64,000 nucleotides of DNA from Limonium bicolor (Eukaryota > Streptophyta > Magnoliopsida > Caryophyllales > Plumbaginaceae), in the NCBI GenBank assembly GCA_023374045.1, contig CM041778.1, positions 91,942,978-92,006,977 on the forward strand, read 5' to 3'. Every line of letters starts with the position of its first letter. The stretch's first letter is position 1. Positions 22,640-34,613 of the stretch are shown piece after piece. Below the pieces are notes generated by a model. That model had not been told where the DNA came from and ran no database searches. It saw nothing but the letters and a program-made list of their open reading frames with translations. The translations under genes were made by a program, and so were the position numbers.

Positions 22640-24615
22640 CTCGTACTAAAGCCGCCGAACACTCTTCTGTCCGAGTAACCAACTCCAACTCTTCCATTTG
22701 CCTCTTGTTTCTCATTAATTCCTTTAGGAATTTAGCATAAGTGGGCATCTGCTTCAATGCATTAATCAAAGGAATGTCAATAGTCAAACGTTTAAATATT
22801 CCTAAGAATTTCTTAAATTACTCATCCATATGCTTTTTCTTGAGCCTATTTGGAAATGGTAATTTTTAAGAAGAAGATTGATTATTGAGAGAAGAGTTAG
22901 AATAAGATTTAGAAGTAGAGGGAAGAGGAGTAGGAGCCTGTGTCTCCTGAGATAGTATGGGGGGAGTTATTTCCTCCATATCATCAAACGTCATGTGCTT
23001 TTCTTTTTCTTGATTCCTGCTCACTTCCTTTCCACTTCTAAGAGTGATGGCGTTAACATCTTCACTCTCAATGGAGACAGACTTTGCATGTTCTCTTGGA
23101 TTGATTTAAGTCTGGGATGGTAGTTGGTAGGGTGGCCTTGGTTGAGTGAGAATTTGTTGCAATTGTGACTGCAAAGATTTTTGATCCTTGCGGAGGGCTG
23201 AGATCTCTTCCTGGGTATCTCGAGATTTATTCATCAGCTCCTTTATCATGTCACGCATCTCAGCCATCTCGGCTTTAGAATTGGATGGGGGAGGGTGTTG
23301 GTTTGGTGGAGCTCTTCCATAAGGAGCTTGTGAGAACTGCCTCGGACCTCCTTGATAACCGGCCTGATTCTGGAAATTCTGAGGGGGTTGGACCGGTCGG
23401 TTTTGAGGAACTCCTTCATAACCCTGGTAGTTTTGAGGGGGTGGGAACCACGTTGCCAAGGCTGCCTAAACCCTTGGTTGTTGTTCACGTAGTTGGCTTC
23501 CTCAGTTGCCTTCAACTCCTGTAACTCAGGGCATTGTTCAAAATTGTGTGGTCCACCATACTATGAACAAGACACGTCAGAAGGTGGTAAGGAAAACATA
23601 GAAGAATGATTTACCTGAACGGGTGGTCTTGCATTGACCACATTGGCTTGCTGAGGAAGTGAACTCATGGTCAACTGCTCCACAACTTTCTGCAAAGCAC
23701 TTACCCTTGTGGACTGTTGAGCATTGCTTTCCAACAACTGCTCGTGACTCTTCATTAGTTTTTCGAATTTATTGTCACTCTCTCCGATGTGATACAAACC
23801 TAGGGTGCCACCTCTCGATTCGTCAGTGGCCCAATCACGAATTTCTTCACAGAAGGATTCAATCCCACTTAGAAATTGCTCTCCTAGTTTCTTCAGGACG
23901 TCTGCACCAAGGGAGGAAAGCACCATGGTTTTGCCCGGGTTCACTAGGCCTTTGTAGAACAACTAGGAAAGTTGCTCCTTGGTGAGACCGTGGTGGGGAC
24001 ATGTCAGAAGCAACCCCTTGAACCGATCCCAAGTCTCACAGATGTTCTCCGTTCCTGGGTGTTTTAAATTATGATCTCAGCGATCATCTCCAGAGTTCGA
24101 CTTGGTGGCAAGAACTTGTCGTAGAACTTAGTTGCCATGTCATCCCATGTGGAAATGGTACTTGGAGTCAAACTGTGGTACCATTTGCTTGTGATCCCTG
24201 TGAGGCTGTGAGGGAAGAAAGAGAGTCGGGTGTACTGCAGAACAGCATCAGTGGCAGTGAGGCTGTTGACGTGATGTAGAAACTTTATGACGTGTAGCAG
24301 GGCTTTGTCTGGGTTCGAACCATCAAACATACCCAACTCCTTCACACAACAAATCTGATGATATGGCTTCAATTTCTGCCACTCATCATATTCGGTTGGT
24401 TGAAGGTGAGGGAGGTTGATGGCGGGTTGTTGGCCTTGACTAGATGGCCAGTTGATGTTGCGGACTGTGGGGGTTGACATCACGTAGTTGGTACTTGAAT
24501 CTTCTTGTGTATAAGGTTGGTTCCTTCTCTGTCTCAAAGATCGAAGCAGTGTCCTCTCGATCTTAGGGTCGTAGTTTGCTAATTCATCAGAAAAACCGTG
24601 AGATCGAAGAAGCAT
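22640..24615 (-). pseudogene. gag: Athila-3 gag
   Basis: Starts MLLRSHGFSDELANYDPKIE at 24615. The retrotransposon Gag domain (YTRLSFFPHSLTG, STWDDMATKFYDKFLPPSRT, CETWDRFKGLLLTCPHHG) lies in the first 250 residues; next come a Gln-rich middle, then a helical Glu/Lys part (EMAEMRDMIKELMNK), and finally LTIDIPLINALKQMPTYAKFL near the C-terminus. The CX2CX3HX4C knuckle near 23550-23590 is destroyed: the second Cys reads TAT and the codon before it is TAG. Frames change near 24060, 23550 and 23100. Confidence 0.83.
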
Positions 24616-24769
24616 TCACTTAAGAAGAGCGAGTACCTAAGAGATGTCAAAGAGAAATATTTTTATGTAATATGGAGAGAAATGTAATCATTAATATAAA
24701 TTCTTATTTAGAAATGATGTATAATTGTTATTACATAATAGCATATAAAACATACTAATATATATCTTC
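24616..24769. other. Junction strip between Athila-3 gag and the CACTA TNP2 region
   Basis: About 150 bp of A/T-rich sequence with no recognised motif. It should contain the Athila-3 leader, PBS and 5' LTR on one side and the CACTA 5' end on the other, but neither is visible, so it is either a deletion junction or intron-like CACTA sequence. Confidence 0.5.
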
Positions 24770-27700
24770 ATGCCACACTATAGGAGATGGGTTTTTCATG
24801 GAGAAAGTGTTGAACATAATGTCAGGTCCTCGTACATTAATGATAGGAAGAGGATGAGAACCGACCATACATTTGATTTTGTCGAGTCGGAACTCCCAAG
24901 TGCTTCTGAAGTCAATGACAGTGAGCCGACTTATCATGATGAGCAAATAAACGAGATGTTTGATAATGTTGGGGATAATTTTGTCGATCGGAAGGTTGTT
25001 GGACGCATCAAAGACGGTGTTGTATCCTACGTGCACTAAGTACACGAAATTGATGACTATAATGAATTTGCTCAACCTGAAGGGAAAATATGGATGAAGT
25101 GACAAAAGTTTCACGACATTCCACGAGCTAATTCATGATATGCTGCCGGATGAGAACGGCCTCCCTACCACCACCTATGAGGCAAAGAAATGGGTGTGTC
25201 CAATGGGAGTAGAGTACAAAAAAATTCGTGCATGTCCAAACAATTGTGTGTTGTACAGGGGTGAATACGAACATCTGGACAATTGCCCAAAATGTTCGAT
25301 GTCCCGGTATAAGCATAAAGATGGTGAGTACTCCTCCGTTAAAAAAAAGCCCTCCAGCTAAACTACTGTGGTATTTGTCGATTATACCCAGATTCAAACG
25401 GTTGTTTGTGAATCCGAAAGATGCAAAGAACTTATGATAGCACGCAGAGGGTAGAAAGAGTGATGAGAAATTAAGACATCCAGCAAATGGACCTCAGTGG
25501 AGAAACATCTTAGACGGTTCAAAGAATATTTTGGGGTGAAGATAGGAATGTGAGGCTTGGGCTATGTACTGAGGGGATGAACCCGTACGGCACATTAAGC
25601 AGTCAACACAGCACTTGGCCCGTTTTGCTAGTGATCTACAATTTGCCTTCATGGTTGTGTATGAAACGCAGGTACATAATGTTGTCACTTTTGATATCTG
25701 GCCCTAAGCAGCCACATAATAATATTGATGTATACCTCACCCCATTGATTGATGATTTGAAGTTGCTGTGGAACGAGGGAACCATGGTGTATGATGCTTA
25801 TGCAAAGGAAAATTTCACTCTCAAGGTGTTATTGTTTTGTACGGTCAATGACTTCCTCGCATACGGGAACTTGCCTAGATACACTGTGAAAGGAACATTT
25901 ACATGTTCGGTGTGCGAGGATGACACATGTTCGGACCGTTTACAAATTTGTGGTAAGAATGTTTACATGTGTCATCGATGTTTTCTACCTGAAGATCACC
26001 CTTATCATAAGAAGAAGAAACTGCTCAATGGTGAGGCCGAGACTCGTGTGGCCCGTCTACCTTTGACCTCTAAGGAAGTGTATGCAAAGGTTAAGGACAT
26101 TGTGAACGTCTTTGGAAACACATTGAAACCGGCAAAGAACATTTGGAAAAAATGTTCTATCTTCTGGGATCTACCGTATTGGCGTCATCTGCCTGTCAGA
26201 CACTGTTTGGATATCATGCACATCGTAAAGAACGTTGGTAAGGTAGTGAGTGGAACTTTGCTCAACATACCCGGTAAAACGAAAGACGGATTGAAAGTGA
26301 GAAAAGACATGCAAGCCATGGGTATAAGAAAAGAGTTACACCCACAGGAGAATGAGAGACAAATATACCTACCTCCTGCATGCTACACACTTTCAAAGAA
26401 TGAGAAGATCAGCTTCTGCAAATGTCTACACTCGGTAAAAGTACGGTCTGGATATTCTTCAAACTGGAAGAACATTGTATCGATGAAGGATTTGAAACTG
26501 TTAGGCATGAAATCTCACGATTATCATGTATTGATGTTACATCTTATTCCAGTAGCAATCCGAGGGATATTGCCAAATGATGTCAGAAATACGTTAACCA
26601 GATTGTGTTCCTACTTCAACGCTGTCTGCTGCAGGGTAATTGATGTAAACTCTCTCGATGATATACAACGTGAAATTGTGGTCACATTATGTCAATTGGA
26701 GATGTATTTCCCACCATCGTTCTTTGACATAATGGTGCACTTGATAGTCCACATTGTTCGAGAGATCCAATATTATGGTCCGGTCTACTTACGCTACATG
26801 TACCCTTTTGAACGATACATGGGTATTCTAATGGGTAGAATGAGGAATAGATATCAACCAGAAGGGAGCAAATTGAAGCAACGGTAACTGGGGAAGTCAT
26901 AGAATTTGTGACTGATTATTTGAATGGATTAGAATCAATTGGTATCCCAAAACCAAGACACTACGGCAGATATAAAGGCAAAGGTGTCATTGGAAGAAAG
27001 ATTGTGCAACTACCACGTCAACTGATTCATCAAGCACATCTGTTTGTGTTACAAAACCTTGAGGCTGTTGAACCCTTCTTTGATACTCATATAAATGAGT
27101 TGAGACAACAAAATCCTACCAGAAACCACCATTGGCTTACAAAAGAACAAAACCGAATGTTTGTCCAATGGTTCAAAGATCATGTCTTTGAAAAAGCTTC
27201 ATCAAATTCAGAAGTTGTCAGTGAAGAAATCAGATGTTTAGTAATAGGACCTGAACCTAATATTATATCATTTGAAGGGTATAACATTAGTGGGTATACT
27301 TATTACAATGCACGCCAAGATGCTAAATCAATAAACTAGAATAGTGGAGTAAAAATAGAAGCGACATTCAATGAGTACCACATCGGTAACCGTTCTTAAC
27401 CAGTGAGGAGCTCTAGTTGGTATTACGGTGTTATCGATGACATTTGGGAGCTAGACTACCATATTGATTCATTTTTAGTGTTCCGCTGCAAATGGGTGGA
27501 CAACCGACGTGGAATCCAAAACGATGGAGGGCTTACCTTGGTTGATCTCACACGTGCCAGTTTTAAGGATGATCAGTTTGTTATGGGAAAATATTGTGAC
27601 CAAGTGTGGTATGTTCAGGATCCAAAAGACTCTAGATGGTCTGTTGTTCTTCCAGGTAGAAGACCGGTTCAGCTTGAAAATGAAAATGATGATGATGATG

Positions 27701-27834
27701 AGAATGAGACGATTGAAGGAACAACATTGTTTCCTACGGGGTTGCGGGATTTAAATGATGATTCCCAAAACGACTTGATTTATGCACGATCAGACCATGA
27801 CGTGGGTGTTTGGGTTGATAACACCAAATCATAA
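24770..27834 (+). pseudogene. TNP2-type CACTA transposase
   Basis: Domains in order: Transposase-associated N-terminal piece (RRWVFHGESV), a Cys cluster (CPNNCVLYRGEYEHLDNCPKC, 25229-25295), the tnp2 domain (PF02992-like: RLGLCTEGMNPYG, ISGPKQPHNNIDVYL, FTCSVCEDDTCSD, WRHLPVRHCLDIMHIVKNV), a DUF4218-like part (LCQLEMYFPPSFFDIMVHL, PVYLRYMYPFERYMG) and a DUF4216-like end (VFRCKWVDNRRGI, VWYVQDPKDSRW). It cuts at the CACTA termini. Breaks: stop near 25037, frame changes at about 25110, about 25370 and about 25520, a frameshift near 26885, and stops at 27337-27339 and about 27397. The central 445-codon block (25550-26887) is undamaged. The true start is not identified. Confidence 0.87.
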
Positions 27835-27966
27835 AAGTATTTATGTCAGGTAGCTAGTGCTAGTAGTTATACATTTGTTTTACGTTCGATTATTTGTTGG
27901 TTTATGGTAATGTTATGTTAAATATTTTCCTTGACTTGTTCAACATTTGTCTTTACATATAAATCC

Positions 27967-30900
27967 ATGCCTCATCATAAGAGACCAGCAAAACGGATCA
28001 CTCGAGGAGGAAAGAAGGGGAAGATAGCTTAACCACCGGAGGATGAGGCTTGTCCATCACAGCAGGTGACAAAGCCAGCAGCTGCCTCCTCCTCTGGATA
28101 GAAGGTGAAGAAGAGAGGTGCCACCCGTGCACTGAAGGCTAATAAAGCCCCCCCCCCCCATGAAGCCTGTGCAGTTCAATGAGTTCCACCAGTCATACGG
28201 TAATTGGAAGAAGGATTATATTGCATATGCTGGCCACCTGGTCAAGAGTTACTGCGACATAAATCGCAACTGGAAGCAAGCATAATCATTGAAGGACACA
28301 ATGTTCGAGCGTCTACAGGTATGTTATTTTTTTGATAATATGTTATATGATTTTAGAGTTTCTCGTTACTTGTGTTACTAAATGACTAACTAATTGTTTA
28401 TATAGGCTCGTTTCTGCATTGATCCTTCTCTTAAGGAAGATGTCCTGAAAAAAATGGGACGACAGTTCCGCGACCATAGGAATTGGCTCAATGACAAGTA
28501 CATTCATGGTGTTGCGTATCAAGACCCTGAATCGGATGATGCAGAAGGAGTCGATGAACTGCCACCCTAGGAGGTGTACAAGGGCATCACTAAGGAGCAG
28601 TGGATGAGGTTTGTGGAGTATTATCACACGCCGGAGTACCAGGTAGAGCTAATATTCAACGCTGTCTTTTATACATTTTGGCGGTTTTATTTGCTTATTT
28701 GTATCTTACACGTTATATATGTATTTATAGGTTGTTCATGCAAAACAACAGGCAAATGAGAAGAAAAATCTATACCCACATCACTTATGTGGTAAAGGTA
28801 TTGCCGAGCACGTACCAGAGTGGGAGCAAAAGGGCTTGCTTCCAACGGATATGACTCCTAGCGACAGGAAGATGAAGGTTTGGAAGTTGAGTCGAGTGCC
28901 AAAAATACTCGACGCCGAAAAATCCTCAGTATGATGATGCCACGAGATCTATTATTAATCAAATGGTGAGTATCTAATTTCGGTGCATAAGTTTAATATT
29001 TGTTTGTGTAACTGTAGATTAATAAATTATGTTCTTTTTGTGTTTTATAGGAAGAGTTAAACTCTCAAGTTACGGAGGGTTCTTGGACTTTGAACAGACA
29101 TTATGATCCCCTTTCTCATGCTCTTGGAAAGGTGGATCATCCTAGTCGTGCTATTGGTTTTGGTGGACAAGTTGGTATCTGCCAAGCTTTTGGCAATCCG
29201 AGGTCTAGGAAAGGCTCGCAAGGAAAGATGATCAGCTATGAGGAACATTTGAAGATAACTGCTGATATTGAGCAAAGGCTTAAACAGAATCTTTATCAGT
29301 TGGTCACAGAGGAGATGTCCAAAATACGCTCACAGATGTGCAGCAGTCAGGAGGTGACTAGACCAGCCCCTGCACCATCAGCTGGTGGGGAGGAGGGCAC
29401 ACCAATACGGCAGAGTAGTGTGCAGTCGATAGATCCATATCCATATGCATCTATTAAGGTTAGACACATTAACTTAGAAAACAAATTATTTATTACCATC
29501 TATTTACTTCGATTGTGTTCGTTTAACCCTTCTCTACTTAATGTTCAGGAACCCATTGAATGCACGTTGTTCATGCCGATGGGAGGTGAGGATATTATGG
29601 TGGCATGGGGTAAATTGTTTCCCTCATCTCCTACAGACATCATGCATGGTGAACCACTACGACAGGGGTATGTCCGGGTGCTTATAGATGATTATGTGGT
29701 ATAATATGCTGATGTTACTATACCGGTACCTCTGCCATAGAGAATGACACTTCGCTCTATTCAAATAGCTACAATCCAATGGCCGGGTACATAGGTCAAA
29801 ATCCCGGGCTACGTAAACACAATGAACACTTAAACTTAATTAATCAACAACTTAGGAAAATGTCAAGTCGAAAAAAACTTCTAAAGGGAAAGAAAAAAGC
29901 GTTGCCACACCAGCTCTCACGAGGGCATCCTCCAATTTCATGACGAGACCTGCTTTAGTAGAGCGGAACATATTGGATGGGTTGTCACAGAACATGAGAC
30001 TTCTGCACTCCGCCTTGTTGATGACGTCACCTCAGAGTGATAGGATCCATGTGGAGGATACCCAGGGTCTTTTTCACCACCACGAACCCAAAGGGCGGAC
30101 TCATACGTTCGATATATATATATGTCCAACTTCGTTGATGTATTCATGAGAGACTGGTTAAATGTGTCAATTCTGAAGTCAATTATAATGTGAGCGATCT
30201 TATACCTTTTCCTATATTAATGAAATACTTGAATTATTATTTGTACTTTAACGCCGTTCACTGATGTTGTTGTCTTTATGGTGCAGGCATGTGCATTCTA
30301 CGGCGATACGAGATCATCAGACTAACAGCTTCGGATTCCTATGCCCTGCTACGTGCTGTGAAGTGACTATGTCAATGGATCCTGAAGGTCTTTTACGGTA
30401 CTTGACGAATACAATATTTGAATGTGCAGACAAGTCATACATTATGCTGCCATATTATCAAGGGTATGTCATACTTCCATATCTTATTACGTTTTATTTA
30501 TAAGTTATGTTATCCCTGTTATGATTTCAATTTTATTCATTACGTGAGCAGTCGTCATTGGTCATTGTTGGTTTTGGCCATGGAGTACCCGAGAGTCTTT
30601 CAGTTTGACTCACTTGGTATGAGTGCCAAGAAGCCAGCGATAGCACCGACTCTAATGAAGTGAGCTATTTAAATTATACAACAATTGTCATAACTTAATA
30701 AATTGTTTCGTTAAATTTGATTAATATGTGTATTACATCCAAACTATTTATTTTGTATAGTGCCTTCAAAGCTGCACTGCTTTCATTACAAAGCCAAGTG
30801 AAGCGCATCCCATGGACTGTAGCGAAGGTAGTTTTACTTATATTGTGTAAATAGTTAACAAGTTAATAGTAGACCTACAAGTATGACTGATAATGTCCAT

Positions 30901-31219
30901 GTGTGAATTTATAGGGTCCAGTACAACCTGGTGGATCAAAATGTGGTTACTATGTTATGAGGTTTATGCATGACATAGTAGCATCATCCAAGTTTTTACC
31001 AGAAAACTCATTGGATAAGGTATAAGACTATCTTTGAAAGTATTAGTTTATATGTATTTTTATTCTTTGTCATTCTTTGTGTAGTGTCTCATTAGTATTC
31101 AATTTTGTTTGTTCAAGGCTTTCGAACAACTTATGGGCTAAGGACATTATGAAGAGATGCACATATCTGAAATCCTTGAGGATTGGGCAGAATTTATCTC
31201 CATCGACATACTTAGTTGA
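27967..31219 (+). pseudogene. Second CACTA gene: Transposase_24-like region plus Ulp1 cysteine protease
   Basis: Exons inferred from GT-AG borders: 27967-28318, 28406-28642, 28731-28965, 29051-29458, 29549-about 30190, about 30287-30463, 30552-30659, 30761-30837, 30915-31019, 31118-31219. The first half resembles plant transposase_24/TNP1-type proteins (FRDHRNWLNDKYIHGV, WMRFVEYYHTPEYQ). The middle carries a DUF8039-like motif (CTLFMPMGGEDIMVAWGKL). The end is a C48 Ulp1/SENP fold with catalytic His in GRHWSLLVL, Asp in FQFDSLGM, Gln in VQPGG and Cys in SKCGYYVMRFM. Such proteases cleave SUMO-like tails; the role in CACTA elements is unknown. Stops occur in exon 1 (two), at the end of exon 2 (TAG), in exon 3, across 29702-30190 and in the last exon. 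A 12-C run at 28148-28159 also marks exon 1. Confidence 0.75.
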
Positions 31220-31505
31220 TTCCTCTTAATTTAGTTTGCATTGAATGTTAGTTGTGTCATTATGTATTTCATTAGATTGAAACATAGTGAATTGTATATT
31301 GTAATGAAGTGTGGTGAATTGGAGTGTGGTGTGGTGGTGTGGTGAGTGTGCCGATGTTTGTGGCCGCTTTATGGATTTATAGTATGCTACTGAGGCACCC
31401 CACTGTGGTGGCAGCATTATACAAGGTCTTTACAGGTTTGTTTAATTATGTGGTGTATCTGGGTGCATTAATAAGCTGGAAAGGAAAAAACAAAAAAAAT
31501 ACTAT
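31220..31505. other. CACTA 3' untranslated segment
   Basis: Between the Ulp1 stop and the subterminal repeats. A GTGTGGTGTGGTGGTG-type GT-rich stretch lies at about 31310-31345. No coding signal. Confidence 0.5.
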
Positions 31506-31799
31506 CTATTTCGGTGGTTCCTGCAAAAGAACCGCCAAAATAGGGTGTTGGGTTAACTGTTTTCAGTCAATTTCCTTATTCTGGCGGGTATCTATTTCGG
31601 CGGTTTTTGAGCTGCAACCGCCAAAATAGGTTACCAAGTCAACGTTATCCGGTCAAATGGCGGAGAACTATTTCGGCGGTTGTATATAAGCAACCACTGA
31701 AATAGAGTTGTCTATTTTGGCGGTTTTGGAACCGCCGAAATAGGTGTTCTACCCTATTTCGGTGGTGCTCATTTCAACGGTTGTGAACCGCCAAAATAG
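31506..31799. repeat. CACTA subterminal palindromic repeats
   Basis: At least four, probably five, hairpin units of the form CTATTTCGGCGGTT ... AACCGCCAAAATAG with loops of a few to about 20 bp lie side by side within 300 bp, ending 40 bp before the CACTA terminus. Subterminal repeats like these bind the element's own transposition proteins in En/Spm. Here each unit is an inverted pair rather than a lone motif. Confidence 0.88.
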
Positions 31800-31823
31800 G
31801 CATTTTACAACTGCAGAAAAAGA

Positions 31824-31840
31824 CTATTTTTCTACTAGTG
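31824..31840 (+). repeat. CACTA 3' terminal inverted repeat end
   Basis: Reads ATTTTTCTACTAGTG on the plus strand, the inverted CACTAGTAGAAAAAT terminus. It defines the element's right border; the left partner was not found. Confidence 0.85.
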
Positions 31841-32007
31841 TGCTATCAATTAACTAGGTACTTGAATGATCCTCGAGTTCCAACTCAATTGGTTAAAATT
31901 AATATGACCTTAATTTGACTATTAATTATTTAAGTGCGGCCTTTGTTTAGCTTTGAGTTCAAAATCCACATACATATGGTAGTTAAGGGTGAAAAAGGAA
32001 AACATTC

Positions 32008-32437
32008 TGTAGAAACTTACTGTGTGTGAGTATAGAACCGATATACTAGACAAGTAACAATGACGAGAGATAATATGAACTCGGTCTTTTATTGAATATC
32101 ACGTATCACACTTGATACACAAAACACGTAGTGACTTTATAACCACAACTAACACACGAGTACTCTAATCTCTAAACACGTTGAGAGAGTAAGAAACTCT
32201 CAACTCATGAGGTTGCACTCAACTCTCAGATTTTCCCTAACAGGCTTTGCACGTTACAATAATGATAGAACACGCTTCACATCGATTTCTCAAACCATAG
32301 TTCACTCAGCCGTATTAATCTTCTTCTCTCCTTACTCTCGCTCAAAGCCCACCTTTTAACCTAGCTTAACTTTTGTTTATATAGATATAGAGATTGTATG
32401 AAAATCTATCAAATAAGATTTTTATCTTTTACAGATG
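32008..32437 (-). repeat. copia-2 3' LTR, outer part
   Basis: 430 bp matching 61727 onward of the other LTR, ending in the AGATG target at 32433-32437 where Athila-1 inserted. The remaining part resumes at 43091. In the uninterrupted LTR copy the sequence reads straight through ACAGATGCGTAAAATC. Confidence 0.95.
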
Positions 32438-32708
32438 TGATAAGTGCGAAACATATAGACTTTTAGGGCTTAAATACCTTATAACTTGCAACACTTTAGG
32501 CAATGTTTCCCACTTCCTATGTGAATTTTCTTGGATTTATGTTTTGATATTAACTGATATATTTTATGTATTAAATGCAGAAAAAGGCCTTGGAATCACA
32601 TAGTACACTTCACAAGCTTCGCAACGCAACAAACGGGGATCAAATCGGAGCTCAAACGAAGAATCTGGAACCTGTCGAAGTTTGCAAAGAAAGCAGAAAA
32701 AAATACAC

Positions 32709-32892
32709 ACGTCCGGACCTGTGTCCGGACATGCAGGTCCGGACGCAACACATGTCCGACCCTATAGGTCCGGACGAACACATGTCCGACCCTATAGGTC
32801 CGGACGCAAGTCCGGACACATGTCGACGAAGCATTTTCTTACTGCGTCGACATGTTCGGACCAGTCTGGTCCGGACAGTGGTCCGGACGCGT
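32709..32892 (+). promoter_or_regulatory. TCCGGAC repeat array in Athila-1 U3
   Basis: Eight exact TCCGGAC heptamers plus two TCCGAC and one TTCGGAC lie within 185 bp, 100-285 bp upstream of the TATAAATA box. Part of the array is a roughly 30-bp tandem unit (CATGTCCGACCCTATAGG and neighbours) present twice here and absent from the 3' LTR. The position and repetition suggest an enhancer-like control region; a binding factor is not known from sequence. Confidence 0.7.
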
Positions 32893-32993
32893 CTATTTTG
32901 ACAGCACACAGGGCATGTCGACAAGAAGTGAATTGGTAAATTATATTTTACCAATTCACACCGACACCCCCTCTCTTTTTACCCCATTTTCAT

Positions 32994-33001
32994 TATAAAT
33001 A
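32994..33001 (+). promoter_or_regulatory. TATA box of Athila-1 5' LTR
   Basis: TATAAATA, conserved at 42085-42092 in the 3' LTR, about 550 bp into the LTR. Confidence 0.65.
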
Positions 33002-33999
33002 AACCTATAACCCTCCATTAATCCATATCTCATTCCACCCCCAAACTAATGCCATTTTTCCTCCATAAAATCACCATTTTCTCTCCAAAAATCATACATC
33101 TCATCTACATAATGTCCACATAAATCCTCACATCATCTTATCCCATAAAAACATTCCATTTCCATACCGTTGTTCTGTCCAACCTCTGTCCAAATATTAG
33201 CAGTTATTAAGGAGCTGAATTAATTATCTTCCCCAGATGATTTCTTTTACATCTTATTCTGTCTTTTTAATTATGTTGGGCTAAGAGGATTTACTCCGGG
33301 TGAAGGTGTAATTATAGTTTGTTTAATTATGTAATCTATATTTTTACCGGTTTAATTAAATACAGTTTGTTACGATTAAAGTTTATCTCTCGCCTTTTTA
33401 ATAAATTTCATGAATTTATTAAAATGTTTTACAAAGTCTATTTTGATCAGAGCAGTGATAAATAGACAGGTTAATTAATCGATAAATCTGTGGAAAACTT
33501 ATTTTGATTAAATAAGTTAGTATTTTCAGATGAAAAATATAATTCCTCGCACTTAATCCGTTTACATGTGTTTTGCTCAAATCTAGATTAGATTGAGCAT
33601 TTTCTGGTAAACGAGTCTTTCAAGTCTAGGATTTAGTCTTTAAAGATAATAACAGGAATTTTTGTCAAACTATTATAATTAACCGGTAAAGATAGCATAA
33701 TTAGCCAGATTATATAAACCTGAACCCGGAGTCCCGTTTATATATTATCTTCCACTCAGTTAATTTTATCTGTCGTTTTACTTTACAAAAACAAGTCAAT
33801 TATCCCCCCTTTTTGTGACAAGCTTAGGTACTATATTATTTCGCTATAAGTCCCACGGTTTGACCCCGACCGCTTCTGTCTTCTATACTACTGCGACCGG
33901 GTTTTGTTTGCAGCCCAAAGGATATTTGAGTTATTAATTTCTTTCTCAATTGTTTAAAATACACCAGTTCCAACCTCTCTCATTATTCTGTCTGCAAAA

Positions 34000-34017
34000 T
34001 GACGCCGTTGCCGGGGA
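34000..34017 (+). other. Athila-1 primer binding site (tRNA-Asp)
   Basis: TGACGCCGTTGCCGGGGA, 17 of 18 bases complementary to the 3' end of plant tRNA-Asp (GTC). It begins three bases after the LTR and is typical of Athila/Tat elements. Confidence 0.9.
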
Positions 34018-34613
34018 CTTGATTTATTCTAGTCCCTAAGCCCCGGATAATTCACCTGTTATATTATAATATTCTGTTTTCTTAATTCTGTTAATATTTT
34101 GTTTATACTTTCTAGTTTGTTGTTTATTTCATTTCTATTAATTTCTTCCAGCAATTTAAATATCGCATTTACTTTACAGTTATTTATTTTTTTAGTCATT
34201 TAAATTTTCTGTCATTTAATTTCCAGTTATTTAAATTTCCATTGTCCTTTAAATTCTGTAAACTAATTTCTAACATTTAATTTCTGTCATTTAAATTCTG
34301 TCAACTAATTCCTAACATTTAAATTCAGTAATTTAAATTTCTGTCAACTAATTCCTAACATTTAAATTCTGTCATTTAAATTTTGTCAACTAAATCCTAA
34401 CATTTAAATTTTGTCATTTAAATTTTTTGTCATTTAAATTCAGTTATTTAAATTCCCTTGTCATTTTAGTTCCAGTAATTTAATTCTAAAAAAAGAGTAG
34501 TTCTTAAATTTTGAATTATTTCTATTTAACTGTTTAATTTTCCCCTCCCTATTTCTGTCCATTTTTATTTATTTTATCACGTCACAAGGTTCTTTTGCTG
34601 TTTTGAGTGGTGA
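34018..34613 (+). other. Athila-1 untranslated leader with A/T-rich tandem repeats
   Basis: Between PBS and gag. About 34200-34460 repeats variants of CATTTAAATTCTGTCAACTAATTCCTAA several times with 20-50 bp periodicity. Packaging or dimerisation signals would be expected in this leader, but nothing specific is recognisable. Confidence 0.65.

Larger units (their letters stand above)
11503..24655 (-). mobile_element. Athila-type Ty3/gypsy element (Athila-3), no LTRs found, with two insertions
   Basis: Minus-strand order is gag (24615 to about 22640), protease, RT, RNase H, integrase (to 18690), a spacer of about 1 kb, and an env-like ORF (17702 to 11871). Gag-PR-RT-RH-INT order is Ty3/gypsy. 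The DLGxS protease motif, [11 protein letters not shown] motif, VSKWVEA integrase block and a downstream additional ORF place it in the Athila lineage. Its 5' end runs into CACTA sequence near 24660 and its 3' end into LINE-2, with no LTR on either side. It hosts a 194-bp solo LTR in RNase H and a 4-kb solo LTR in the env-like ORF, so it is one of the oldest elements here. Confidence 0.85.
24764..31840 (+). mobile_element. CACTA (En/Spm) element with TNP2 and Ulp1-type genes; 5' end missing
   Basis: Two plus-strand genes in the usual order, a TNP2 transposase (to 27834) and a second gene with a DUF8039-like and Ulp1 protease end (27967-31219), are followed by palindromic subterminal repeats and the terminal sequence TCTACTAGTG at 31831-31840. 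This is the inverted CACTA terminus (CACTAGTAGA). The base triplet after it, TGC, is the expected site of the 3-bp duplication. The matching 5' terminus was not found near 24616-24770. Both genes carry stops and frameshifts, so it is not autonomous. Confidence 0.88.
32438..33996 (+). repeat. Athila-1 5' LTR
   Basis: 1559 bp, TG...CA. A TATAAATA box at 32994-33001 is the likely promoter. Upstream of it lies the TCCGGAC array. Open frames inside (for example 32575-32901) are chance readings of this array. Confidence 0.95.

Noticed and set aside
32575..32954. Open frames across the Athila-1 LTR (also 41710-42089)
   Set aside because: They are readings through the TCCGGAC repeat array inside an LTR, present on both strands and without family similarity.
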